NCBI GenBank assembly: GCA_024398365.1
Contig: JAKSJG010000017.1
Location: forward strand, 1-32,851
Origin: Bacteroidales bacterium
GTDB taxonomy: Bacteria > Bacteroidota > Bacteroidia > Bacteroidales > UBA932
Direction of reading: 5' to 3'
Length of the DNA stretch: 32,851 bases
The notes under the pieces: generated by a model
Seen by the model: only the letters and a program-made list of their open reading frames with translations
Databases searched by the model: none
What the model was told of the DNA's origin: nothing
Position numbers and translations under genes: made by a program
Part shown: positions 5,408-12,101 of the stretch, piece by piece
How the letters are laid out: every line of letters begins with the position of its first letter
Position numbering within the stretch: the first letter of the stretch is position 1

Positions 5408-6442
5408 ATGAAACGAGGTAGAAATATAATAGCATATCTTCCGCATGACTCGAATGCGAGAAATAATGACAAGGTCATAAAGCTGCGAATGAAGTATGGC
5501 CCCGCGGGATATGGAGTCTACTTCATGCTGCTCGAGCGACTGAGAGAGGAGGCCAACTACACGGCAGCCTTGGACTATGATGTTCTTGCATACGATGTGA
5601 GGGCCGATGCTCAGATGATTGAGTCGGTCATCAATGACTTCGGTCTCTTCGATGTTGACAGGTCTGCCGGAGTCTTCAGCTCGCGCGGCCTGCTTGACCG
5701 GATGAGTCAGAAGGAATTGATATCACAGCTATGCGCCGATGCCGGTAGAAAGGGCATGGCCAGCCGATGGGGTGGACAGTCAGATTCAAGGTCGAACAAT
5801 TGCGACGAAATGGTAATAAGAGCCGAACAGGCAGTAGGTCAAGCACATAATAACGGCGTTATAACAAACGATAACAACCTTATAACCCAAGTTATATCGC
5901 CCGATAACGACCTTATAACGGCCGATAACAGTAATACAAGTAATACAAGTAAGCAAGTAAGTAATATATCTACTACACGCACGCGCGAGGCGGCTGACGC
6001 CGCAGAGAGAGAAAATATATCTCTCATATTTTTCACAAAAGGCTTCGCCGATGTCAGGTTTGAGACCGAACGCTTCTACAATCACTATGAGTCCCAGGGC
6101 TGGCTGAAGAGCAACGGCCAGCCGGTGAAGAACCGAATAGCCCTCGCCGGAGCCTGGCAGCCGAAGAACACCACTCCGAAGTTCGAGCCGTGGGCCTGCG
6201 AGGTGATGCAGGCCATCAGCAAGGCGATGTACGTCGCCGCGGCGGACAGGATGTCCCTGATGACAATATCAAAGATCACCTGCGATGGCGACAAGATGAA
6301 ATTCTACTGCAAGAGGCGATTCGTCGATGCGCTGGAGGCCACGGTCAATGCCGGCAAGGCCGGGCCCGTCACGGCTGTCATAGCCAAATATGCCCGCGGC
6401 GGCATCGAATATAAAACCAATGACGTGCGGACTGGTGTGTGA
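5408..6442 (+). CDS. Replication initiator-like protein (Lin1244/DUF4373 N-terminal domain)
   Basis: The 344-residue protein opens with a domain (about 8-105) containing RNNDKVIKLRMKYGPAGYGV and YFMLLERLREEANY. This signature marks the DUF4373 / Lin1244-Lin1753 family of phage replication proteins, which is winged-helix-like. A low-complexity Asn/Thr-rich linker (about 145-200) is followed by a C-terminal domain with FYNHYESQGWLKSNGQPVKN, typical of primosome or replisome organiser proteins. The DNA of the linker holds iteron-like repeats, as in lambda O, so the protein may bind its own gene. A run of seven G lies just upstream of the start (5394-5400). Confidence 0.8.
   Translation: MKRGRNIIAYLPHDSNARNNDKVIKLRMKYGPAGYGVYFMLLERLREEANYTAALDYDVLAYDVRADAQMIESVINDFGLFDVDRSAGVFSSRGLLDRMSQKELISQLCADAGRKGMASRWGGQSDSRSNNCDEMVIRAEQAVGQAHNNGVITNDNNLITQVISPDNDLITADNSNTSNTSKQVSNISTTRTREAADAAERENISLIFFTKGFADVRFETERFYNHYESQGWLKSNGQPVKNRIALAGAWQPKNTTPKFEPWACEVMQAISKAMYVAAADRMSLMTISKITCDGDKMKFYCKRRFVDALEATVNAGKAGPVTAVIAKYARGGIEYKTNDVRTGV
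5852..5972. other. ori: Candidate replication origin: iterons plus AT-rich repeats
   Basis: Inside the initiator gene, CGATAACAACCTTATAAC (5869-5886) and CGATAACGACCTTATAAC (5902-5919) are 17/18 identical and start exactly 33 bp apart. A third CGATAACAG starts at 5923, and a partial GTTATAAC precedes them at 5858. Directly downstream is an AT-rich tract of short repeats (GTAATACAA twice, then GTAAGCAA and GTAAGTAA; about 5931-5965) that could be the unwinding element. Iterons followed by an AT-rich repeat within the initiator gene match the lambda O layout. Confidence 0.6.
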
Positions 6443-6956
6443 ATACTGCCGGCATTGTGCCGGTGACAGCAGCTGCTGGCACTGCTGCTATGTCAGCAAT
6501 GGAAATGAGAACAATTTCGAACCGATAAAAGATGAAAAAAGTACCAAAAAGAAAACTGAAGGTTCCGGATCTCGAGAAGATCAGCGACGGAAAGTCATAC
6601 GGAACGTATTACGTGAAGTTCAACCAGGACCAGATCCAGGAGAAAAAAGAAAAGCTGCTGGAAGCGGCGGTGGACATCCAGAAGCTCGAGGAGAGGCTCG
6701 AGGATGCAAAGGATGCCGTCAGGGTTATCCGCGACCAGATGAAGCCTCTGCTTGCCGAGCGGAAGCACCTCGCCGCCCAGCTGGCGAAGGGAGGCGCCGA
6801 GAGTCCCCGTCCGATTCATTCCGTCTATCTGAGGGACCTCCGCATCATAGCGATATACGATGCCGAGACCGGAGAGCTCCGCGAGATGCGGGACATGAGC
6901 GCCACCGACGCCCAGGTGTCATCCTTCTTCAGCAATCTGGAGACGAGCGGCGTTGA
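6420..6956 (+). CDS. Cys-rich small-protein ORF overlapping both neighbours
   Basis: An ATG at 6420 opens a frame whose first 40 residues are convincingly protein-like. CEYCRHCAGDSSCWHCCY has seven cysteines and two histidines and is followed by NGNENNFEPIKDEK. This is a likely zinc-binding knuckle, and it covers the otherwise empty 90 bp between the initiator and the next gene. After about residue 42 the frame stays open to 6956 but reads as a shadow of the next gene. Either a short zinc protein is fused to the coiled-coil protein by a +1 shift or A6 slippage at 6535-6540, or the start of a longer gene has degenerated. The boundary is uncertain. Confidence 0.35.
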   Translation: MTCGLVCEYCRHCAGDSSCWHCCYVSNGNENNFEPIKDEKSTKKKTEGSGSREDQRRKVIRNVLREVQPGPDPGEKRKAAGSGGGHPEARGEARGCKGCRQGYPRPDEASACRAEAPRRPAGEGRRRESPSDSFRLSEGPPHHSDIRCRDRRAPRDAGHERHRRPGVILLQQSGDERR

Positions 6957-7035
6957 CCCTTATGATGAGATACCCGACGACATGCCGCTTGAGGAATACC
7001 GCGCGGAGGTCTGCGGACAGCAGGAGGGCAGCTGA
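6532..7035 (+). CDS. Coiled-coil early protein, unknown function
   Basis: This 167-residue charged protein has a basic N-terminus (MKKVPKRKLKVPDLEKI). A long predicted coiled coil spans about 34-85 (heptad pattern from QEKKEKLLEAA to AERKHLAAQL). The C-terminal domain has RDLRIIAIYDAETGEL. It is acidic at the end. The start is well placed after the Cys-rich reading frame and it overlaps the next gene by one base. It may be a structural or adaptor protein of the replication complex; no known family is recognised. Confidence 0.65.
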   Translation: MKKVPKRKLKVPDLEKISDGKSYGTYYVKFNQDQIQEKKEKLLEAAVDIQKLEERLEDAKDAVRVIRDQMKPLLAERKHLAAQLAKGGAESPRPIHSVYLRDLRIIAIYDAETGELREMRDMSATDAQVSSFFSNLETSGVDPYDEIPDDMPLEEYRAEVCGQQEGS

Positions 7036-7232
7036 TGAAGATATCGGACACCATGTACGACATCGGCGACCGCGTCGCCTGGCAGGGCTCGTCGCAGCGC
7101 CACGAAGGCAGGATTGTCGGAGTGCATCTGCACATTGAGAAGAACCGGATACGGGAGAACTACGATGTCGAGATGTTCGCCGGGACGAGGATGATAGTCG
7201 GAGCACAGTCACTGGAATTATTAACGCAATAA
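7035..7232 (+). CDS. Small SH3/KOW-like protein
   Basis: This is a 65-residue protein with a TGATG overlap with the upstream gene. The pattern YDIGDRVAWQG, then HEGRIVGVHL and GAQSLELL, is a short all-beta barrel of the SH3/KOW kind that often binds nucleic acid or protein. A second protein with the same layout is encoded at 8906-9067. No function can be assigned. Confidence 0.6.
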   Translation: MKISDTMYDIGDRVAWQGSSQRHEGRIVGVHLHIEKNRIRENYDVEMFAGTRMIVGAQSLELLTQ

Positions 7233-7233
7233 A

Positions 7234-7317
7234 TGGTCCTGAAAGCAGGCAAACAGAACAACCTGCACTGCTATACGAGCACCTGGGTGAGGGGGGGGGC
7301 GGTACCCTCCAGGACCA
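7234..7317. promoter_or_regulatory. Leader inverted repeat with G9 tract before parB-like gene
   Basis: TGGTCCTG (7234-7241) and its reverse complement CAGGACCA (7310-7317) bracket a leader containing nine consecutive G (7291-7299). The encoded peptide across this stretch is not protein-like, so it is probably an untranslated leader. A long G run is prone to slippage and can form unusual structure. A regulatory role is inferred. Confidence 0.35.
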
Positions 7318-7352
7318 CAAAAATGAGAACAACACAAATACATCAAGGAGAA

Positions 7353-8906
7353 ATGGAAAGAATAATCAGCAACAGGGTTGAGACCATCCGGATAGATGAC
7401 ATAAAGCCATCTCCGGTCAACCCGAGAAGAAAGATGGATGCCGACGAGACGTCGGAGCTCGCCATGAGCATAGCGGCCGTAGGTCTGCTGCAGCCGATAA
7501 CCGTGCGGCCTATGGTCGATGTCGTCGATGCGGAGAAAGAAGTCATCGACGAGTATTACGAGATAGTCTGCGGCCACCGCCGCTATGAGGCGGCAAAGCT
7601 CGCCGGTCTGGACGAGGTGCCGTGCATCGTCCGTACACTATCCGATGACGAGGCATACGACATAATGGTGACGGAGAACCTGCAGAGGAAGGATATCGAC
7701 CCGTTCGAGGAGAGCGGGGCATTCAACGTGCTGCTCGCGCGAGGAAGCAGTGTCAAGGACCTTTCCGTCAAGTTCGGCAAGAGCGAGACCTACGTCCGGA
7801 GCCGCTGTGCGCTGTCGGCGCTGCTGCCGGAGTTCCGCGAGAAGTACGACGCTGGCCTCGTGCGGCTCACGCACTGCATCATTCTCGCGGCCCTCGAGCC
7901 GGATATGCAGCGGAAGATGCTCGAGACCTACTATTCGGGAGGCTACGCCGATATCAGTTGCAAGGGTGTCGATGCGCTCAGGGGCTCAATCAATGGTATG
8001 GCGGCGGACATCAAGGATGCGCCGTTTGATTCCGCACCCTGCCGGAAATGCCGCCACAACCTCGCAAGCGGGGAGCTGTTCCCGGACGAGGGACGCGCCT
8101 TGTGCAGCAATCTCAGGTGTTATGCCGTAAAATATGCGGGCGCTCAGCTGCACTGGTTCGAGGAGGCACGCGATGGCAATCCCGACTTCTTCATCATCGA
8201 ACCTGTCGGTCTGCGTCTAAGTGCGTGGGATGCCGCCCTGGCCGACCTACTTCGTGACCGTGGCTTTGAGTTTCGAAGGGTCGATGATTATAAGTACCGC
8301 CCGGCTGACGGCCCGGTGAGCCGCTTCGACCACAAGGACGGCACGGCGGTATGCTACTTCTTTGGCTGGGGCGGAATGCGCTTCGAGTGTCAGAGCGATA
8401 CATCTGCCGAGAAAACGGCGCCAAGGAAGCTCGACTGGCTCCTGGACAGGCTGGCGGCCGAGCGACAGGACAGGACAGAGGAATATCGCTGCGATGTGGC
8501 GAAGGAAGCCATAGATAAGCTCGAGGATGATGCGTTAAAGGCAAAGCCGACGCTGAACATTGAGACTGTCCTCAAGGCGGCGATATGCAGGATGTACGAG
8601 GACTATGAGGACAGGCTGCCTTTCGGGCTGTCCGGCGAGAATGGCGTAGGCGACCTCGATGCGGCGGACATGGCACAGCTTGGCACTGCGCTCGCCAAGA
8701 TCGTGGCGCTCAATACCGATTCGGGCGATTCCGGCCAGAGATATGTGGAGCAGATGTTCCCTGAGTGCTTTGATGGGGCCCGGGAAAAGGGTGAGAAGAT
8801 GTTTATGGACGAATGCAGAAAGAACTGGCAAGGTTATGACGAGGTGACGGACGAGATGATTGAGGAGGACCTTGCGGAGAGGGTTCGGAGGGAGGCTGAG
8901 CAGTAG
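7353..8906 (+). CDS. ParB-like DNA-binding protein with Cys4 domain
   Basis: The 517-residue protein is started at MERIISNRVETIRIDDI, with AAGGAGA just upstream. Residues about 10-120 form a ParB/Spo0J nucleotide-binding domain, with GLLQPITVRP, CGHRRYEAA (73-81, the ParB GERR-type box) and ENLQRKDIDP (108-117). A helix-turn-helix follows (about 133-155, VKDLSVKFGKSETYVRSR). A middle region contains Cys230-x2-Cys233 and Cys251-x4-Cys256, a probable zinc site. The long C-terminal part is helical and acidic. No ParA ATPase is present, so plasmid-like partition is unlikely. A clamp-like role in replication or late transcription is more plausible. Confidence 0.8.
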   Translation: MERIISNRVETIRIDDIKPSPVNPRRKMDADETSELAMSIAAVGLLQPITVRPMVDVVDAEKEVIDEYYEIVCGHRRYEAAKLAGLDEVPCIVRTLSDDEAYDIMVTENLQRKDIDPFEESGAFNVLLARGSSVKDLSVKFGKSETYVRSRCALSALLPEFREKYDAGLVRLTHCIILAALEPDMQRKMLETYYSGGYADISCKGVDALRGSINGMAADIKDAPFDSAPCRKCRHNLASGELFPDEGRALCSNLRCYAVKYAGAQLHWFEEARDGNPDFFIIEPVGLRLSAWDAALADLLRDRGFEFRRVDDYKYRPADGPVSRFDHKDGTAVCYFFGWGGMRFECQSDTSAEKTAPRKLDWLLDRLAAERQDRTEEYRCDVAKEAIDKLEDDALKAKPTLNIETVLKAAICRMYEDYEDRLPFGLSGENGVGDLDAADMAQLGTALAKIVALNTDSGDSGQRYVEQMFPECFDGAREKGEKMFMDECRKNWQGYDEVTDEMIEEDLAERVRREAEQ

Positions 8907-9067
8907 TGGTACGGACAGGCGATACCGTGACCGTCCGGCTGTATGGCGGCCGGAAGATGACAGGGACGGTCATCGGCATCGGCATGCTCGACGGCGAGCA
9001 GCTGCTGTTCGTCCGCAATGACTATGGCCATGTGGCCGAAGTATTCGAGGAGGAGCTTGTGTTATGA
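8906..9067 (+). CDS. 53-aa SH3/KOW-like protein, GTG start
   Basis: A GTG at 8906 shares its G with the stop of the ParB-like gene and opens a 53-codon frame. The product reads GDTVTVRLYGGRKMTGTVIG and then LLFVRNDYGHVAEVFEEELV, a small beta-barrel pattern like the protein at 7035-7232. Its stop TGA overlaps the ATG of the next gene (ATGA, 9064-9067). Both tight junctions and the well-formed product support a real gene, even though it is short and lacks ATG. The function is unknown; it may bind nucleic acid. Confidence 0.6.
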   Translation: MVRTGDTVTVRLYGGRKMTGTVIGIGMLDGEQLLFVRNDYGHVAEVFEEELVL

Positions 9068-9567
9068 CAAAAAAGGGGATAGCGCTAACCGACCTGCAGA
9101 TGGACTGGCTGCGGGACAATTATGCCACGATGACCAATGCGGAGCTTGCGGAGGCGCTCGGCGTCCATCCGCGAAGTGTGGGCCGGTACGGGAAAATCCT
9201 CGGATTGAAGAAGGATGCGAACCTTCTCCGCCTCGAATCTCTGCGGCATCTGGAAATCGCACGCCGGACGCCGAAGGAACCGAGCAGGATGAGTGCCGGG
9301 CATGCCAAGGCGTCCAGGACGATGCGGAAGACATGGGAGAGGGAGCGGAAGAGGGCGGCCTGCGGCTTGGCTCAGAAGACCGGTCTGAAGGTGAAAAGGG
9401 TGCCGGACTGGCTGTATCGCCAGAGGTCGAGGCTGCGGAGGCGGGGGTACCGTTGCATGCCGGACAGCCGCACGGCCGTCATCACGGTTCACACCCAGCG
9501 GCTGCCGGAACTTGAGCGGATGCTCGAAAAGCGATATCAATGGCGATTCATCAACGAAAAATATTGA
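9064..9567 (+). CDS. HTH DNA-binding protein
   Basis: This is a 167-residue very basic protein. Residues about 8-50 (TDLQMDWLRDNYATMTNAEL, then GVHPRSVGRYGKILGLKK) form a homeodomain-like helix-turn-helix of the type found in phage regulators and beside HNH nucleases. The middle (about 85-135) is rich in Arg and Lys. The C-terminal part (RTAVITVHTQRLPELERML) looks like a small alpha/beta domain. It overlaps the preceding GTG-started gene by ATGA. The likely role is control of middle or late transcription, or help at the origin. Confidence 0.65.
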   Translation: MTKKGIALTDLQMDWLRDNYATMTNAELAEALGVHPRSVGRYGKILGLKKDANLLRLESLRHLEIARRTPKEPSRMSAGHAKASRTMRKTWERERKRAACGLAQKTGLKVKRVPDWLYRQRSRLRRRGYRCMPDSRTAVITVHTQRLPELERMLEKRYQWRFINEKY

Positions 9568-9571
9568 AAAA

Positions 9572-10339
9572 ATGAAAGGTTATCTCATAGTTATCCCGTA
9601 TCTGCCGATAGCGGCACAGGGAAAGGAGCTCAGATATGCCGTCGCCGGCTGGCGGAAGCATTTCAGGGAGGATTATCACATAGTAATCGTCGGAGACGGC
9701 GTCAAGCACCTGTCTAAGGATCCGTTCTTTGCGAGGCCGGATGTCACGGTGCTTACCAGCCGGAGAGTGGAGGGTACGCCGGGGAACTACCGTCAGCATC
9801 TGGACTATGTCAGCTGCCTGAAGAAGGTGCACGAAGCCTTCCCGGATACGGACGGATTCGTCATGGTGGCCGACGACTGCTATGCTGTGCGGGATTTTCA
9901 TTTCCGCGATATCGTATGGCCGATGTGCAACGCCCAGGACTTCTGCGGCGATGACCAGTCGAACGGATGGGCCCGGGACATGTGGAAGACCAAGCAGCTG
10001 CTGGTCCGCGAGGGCCTGCCGCACGTCAACTATACGACTCACCTTCCGCAATGGTATTCCTGGCCGAGGCTCGAGCAGATCTGGAAGCGATACGACATGG
10101 AGCACAATAGCTATGTCATGGAGAATATCTACTACAACGTCTATCAGTCGCCTATACCGCCGGAGCTACTGAACAATGAGACGGACACCATCCGTCTCGG
10201 AGTGTGGCGTGCCGGCCTGACGATGTCCGAGTTTCGGGCGAAGACCGAAAACAAGATCTGGGTGGTCAACTCCGTCGAGGGATTCTCACTGACCCTGCAG
10301 GACTTTCTGGAGGAGCACATGAAGGAGGAATTGAAATGA
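9572..10339 (+). CDS. Glycosyltransferase-like (GT-A fold) enzyme
   Basis: This is a 255-residue protein starting at MKGYLIVIPYLP, 4 bp after the previous stop. It begins with a Rossmann-like strand, then HIVIVGDG, and has NYRQHLDYVSCLKKVHE and the acidic motif FVMVADDCYAVRDF (about 105-118). The last resembles the metal-binding Asp motif of GT-A and Stealth-type sugar transferases. A later motif HLPQWYSWPRL resembles acceptor-site segments. It has no signal peptide or membrane segment, so it acts in the cytoplasm. Lying between DNA-binding proteins and an HNH nuclease, it may glycosylate phage DNA bases. Modification of host surface sugars is the alternative. The family assignment is by pattern only. 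Confidence 0.55.
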   Translation: MKGYLIVIPYLPIAAQGKELRYAVAGWRKHFREDYHIVIVGDGVKHLSKDPFFARPDVTVLTSRRVEGTPGNYRQHLDYVSCLKKVHEAFPDTDGFVMVADDCYAVRDFHFRDIVWPMCNAQDFCGDDQSNGWARDMWKTKQLLVREGLPHVNYTTHLPQWYSWPRLEQIWKRYDMEHNSYVMENIYYNVYQSPIPPELLNNETDTIRLGVWRAGLTMSEFRAKTENKIWVVNSVEGFSLTLQDFLEEHMKEELK

Positions 10340-10563
10340 GCATCTGGAAAACCTTGAGTGAGCAGCGTCCGCATCCGGGCCAGCCGGTCGCACTGAGGCT
10401 GACGAACGGAATGATCGTCACGACTGCATGGAAGGAGGGCTTGATGCCTGATGTCTTCCGAATAAACTATGAGATGTGGCAAGGAGTGACCATCTGGGAC
10501 GTATATATCGGCGACGACTTCATCCGCGCCTGGGCGGACCGGAAGGAGCTGGAAAAACTATAA
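10336..10563 (+). CDS. DUF551-like small protein
   Basis: This 75-residue protein overlaps the glycosyltransferase-like gene by ATGA and has AAGGAGG seven bases before the start. It begins MSIWKTLSEQRPHPGQPVAL and continues with tryptophans spaced as in the DUF551 phage family (W at start, RP-PGQ-V, W..., then VTIWDVYIGDDFIRAW). The function of this family is unknown. The tight coupling suggests that the two proteins are made together. Confidence 0.6.
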   Translation: MSIWKTLSEQRPHPGQPVALRLTNGMIVTTAWKEGLMPDVFRINYEMWQGVTIWDVYIGDDFIRAWADRKELEKL

Positions 10564-10664
10564 AAAAACAAAGGGCGGCGGCGAGTGCCGGCAGGCAATT
10601 ATTAACAAATTCAACTGGTATTTTTGTGATGGTCCTGCATGTCCGCGAGGACTTCCGCCTACAA

Positions 10665-10680
10665 AACCACAAATACAAAA
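10665..10680 (+). repeat. 16-bp leader repeat, copy 2
   Basis: This is an exact copy of AACCACAAATACAAAA from 5151-5166, again directly before a start codon (10686). It follows a small GTCC/GGAC hairpin around 10641-10652. It marks the first gene after a 122-bp gap and may be a translation enhancer or leader shared by separate transcription units. Confidence 0.55.
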
Positions 10681-10685
10681 GGATT

Positions 10686-10988
10686 ATGCCAACAATCAAG
10701 ACTAAATCACCGCGCCGGCCATGGATGCCGGAGCACAAGCCGTTCGAGCGGTCGAAGCCGAACAGCGCGTTCTATACCTCGCCAGCATGGCGGGCGCTGA
10801 GGAATAAATTCATCCAGCAGCATCCGCTCTGCGAGATGTGTATCAAGGAGGGCCGCATGCCTGCGGCCGCTATGGTCGTTGACCATATCGTCCCAATCAA
10901 CAAAGGCGGAGCGCCGTTGAATCCGGAGAACCTCCAGGCTCTCTGTGCCAGCTGCCACAATAGAAAATCGGCAAAGGAGGACAAGTAA
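10686..10988 (+). CDS. HNH endonuclease
   Basis: This is a 100-residue protein started at MPTIKTKSPRRPW after the A-rich leader. The HNH fold is complete: Cys49-x2-Cys52 (LCEMC), Asp66-His67 (VVDHIVPI), Asn82 (PENLQ) and Cys87-x2-Cys90-His91 (CASCHNRK). HNH proteins of this size work with the terminase in cos-type phages to cut concatemers, or nick DNA at the origin. Here it lies 3 kb before the terminase in the early region, so either role is possible. It starts the AT-rich accessory block through a TAATG overlap with the next gene. Confidence 0.88.
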   Translation: MPTIKTKSPRRPWMPEHKPFERSKPNSAFYTSPAWRALRNKFIQQHPLCEMCIKEGRMPAAAMVVDHIVPINKGGAPLNPENLQALCASCHNRKSAKEDK

Positions 10989-11173
10989 TGACAGCAACTG
11001 AAGAAAAAATAGCTATAGGGAAAGGTTGTCATAACGAATTTCAGTATTTCGGTGCATCGTATCCTGATGCACGATGTATGGATGGTAAATATACTTTATG
11101 GGAGGAAATAACTATGTACTGCGACACAACACCTTATGAGTTGGCGGTTAAACTCAAGGAGGAGGAAAAATGA
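10988..11173 (+). CDS. Small accessory protein with Cys motif
   Basis: This 61-residue protein has an ideal Shine-Dalgarno (AAGGAGG, 7-base spacing). CHNEFQYFGASYPDARCMDG contains two cysteines and the pattern YPDAxCxDG seen in small phage-encoded proteins. The remainder is charged. The function is unknown. The ATGA overlap with the following membrane protein gene points to coupled translation. Confidence 0.55.
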   Translation: MTATEEKIAIGKGCHNEFQYFGASYPDARCMDGKYTLWEEITMYCDTTPYELAVKLKEEEK

Positions 11174-11430
11174 TAGTTGCATATATTGTCATATCTATTG
11201 TCAATGTATTTTTTCATGTAGCAAAAAGCATTCTAGTTATCAAGTCCTCGAAACTCATAGCGAGTCTTTCTAATTGTATATGCTATACATTCTCCGCCGT
11301 AGTAATTAAATTCATTTCAGAGGTTGATATGTGGGCAGCGGTCGCCGTGCAGGCATCCACTAATTTTTTAGGATGCTACTTGGCGATGTTATTCTGCGAT
11401 AAGGTAATTAAAAAGGAGGAAAAGAAATGA
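11170..11430 (+). CDS. Small membrane protein, DUF5698-like
   Basis: This 86-residue hydrophobic protein has two or three membrane segments (about 3-22, 32-50, 55-76). The order HVAKSILVIKSSKLIASL and then ASTNFLGCYLAMLF resembles the N-terminal membrane domain of the UPF0316/DUF5698 family, without its cytoplasmic domain. The base composition is clearly more AT-rich than in the flanking phage backbone, suggesting recent acquisition. A function in membrane or immunity processes is possible but unproven. It has a strong Shine-Dalgarno. Confidence 0.55.
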   Translation: MIVAYIVISIVNVFFHVAKSILVIKSSKLIASLSNCICYTFSAVVIKFISEVDMWAAVAVQASTNFLGCYLAMLFCDKVIKKEEKK

Positions 11431-11882
11431 AAGCAAGTGATTTGATGATAGGTGATTGGGTGTTATGGAAAAACAAGCCAGTCCAAGTTGTGAGAGTAAG
11501 CGGAATCAGATATGAGTTTGGCCACTACGATGTCCTTTTGGCATATTGCAACAATATGGGCGACGGGATTGAGAGCCACGATATATCTTCTATTTCTCCC
11601 ATTCCTCTCACCGCAGACCTGCTTGGTAAGAATGGGTGGGTTAATAAGGAAGAAAAGGGATGGATGCAGCAAGGAAACTTTGGCGATAGTCCGCTTATGC
11701 TTTGGTATGTAAAAGATACAGGGACATTTACTCGGCATTTTGCCAATGAATTGGAAATATCAGACTTATCAAAGGATGGAGGCTATAGATTGAAAATTCA
11801 ATGTAAATATGTGCACGAACTTCAGCACGCACTGCGTTTGTGCGGACTGACCGAATTGGCTGAAAAATTTAAGGTTGACTGA
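11427..11882 (+). CDS. Conserved Bacteroidetes phage protein, unknown function
   Basis: This is a 151-residue soluble protein. The N-terminal part (MKASDLMIGDWVLWKNKPVQ, then VVRVSGIRYEF) looks like a small beta barrel. The middle SSISPIPLTADLLGKNGW and the C-terminal YVHELQHALRLCGLTEL form a recurring pattern in proteins of Bacteroidetes phages and mobile elements. The role is unknown. AAGGAGG lies 7 bases before the start. It belongs to the AT-rich accessory block. Confidence 0.65.
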   Translation: MKASDLMIGDWVLWKNKPVQVVRVSGIRYEFGHYDVLLAYCNNMGDGIESHDISSISPIPLTADLLGKNGWVNKEEKGWMQQGNFGDSPLMLWYVKDTGTFTRHFANELEISDLSKDGGYRLKIQCKYVHELQHALRLCGLTELAEKFKVD

Positions 11883-11883
11883 T

Positions 11884-12000
11884 ATGGAGGACAATTTTTG
11901 TTATGACTGCAAGCATTACTCCGAGGATGTATGTGCGAAAGGATTGTTACCTCGTATTAGCAAGTATGCAAGGTTGAAAGTTGCTCTGAAAAAGAACTGA
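11884..12000 (+). CDS. 38-aa Cys-rich micro-protein
   Basis: The short frame starts at MEDNFCYDCKHYSEDVCAKG, one base after the previous stop. It carries three cysteines in a zinc-knuckle-like pattern, then a basic tail rich in Lys and Arg. The position, spacing and composition resemble other tiny genes in phage accessory operons. It is too short for firm assignment; it may bind zinc and nucleic acid. The next 100 bp (12001-12101) show no credible gene. Confidence 0.45.
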   Translation: MEDNFCYDCKHYSEDVCAKGLLPRISKYARLKVALKKN

Positions 12001-12101
12001 AGACATTGTATTGGCAGGGTATGATACACACTGATGGCAAAAGATACTGATATGAAAAAGACTAACGAATATTAACATTTACACTATGGAGAAAAAGCAT
12101 T

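Noticed and set aside
5931..5965. Short GTAATACAA/GTAAGCAA repeats as a CRISPR-like array
   Set aside because: Units of 8-9 bp with no spacers and no cas genes; they fit an AT-rich origin element better.
12001..12101. Micro-ORFs of 7-13 codons between accessory genes
   Set aside because: Too short, no conserved features and no good initiation signals; left as spacer.
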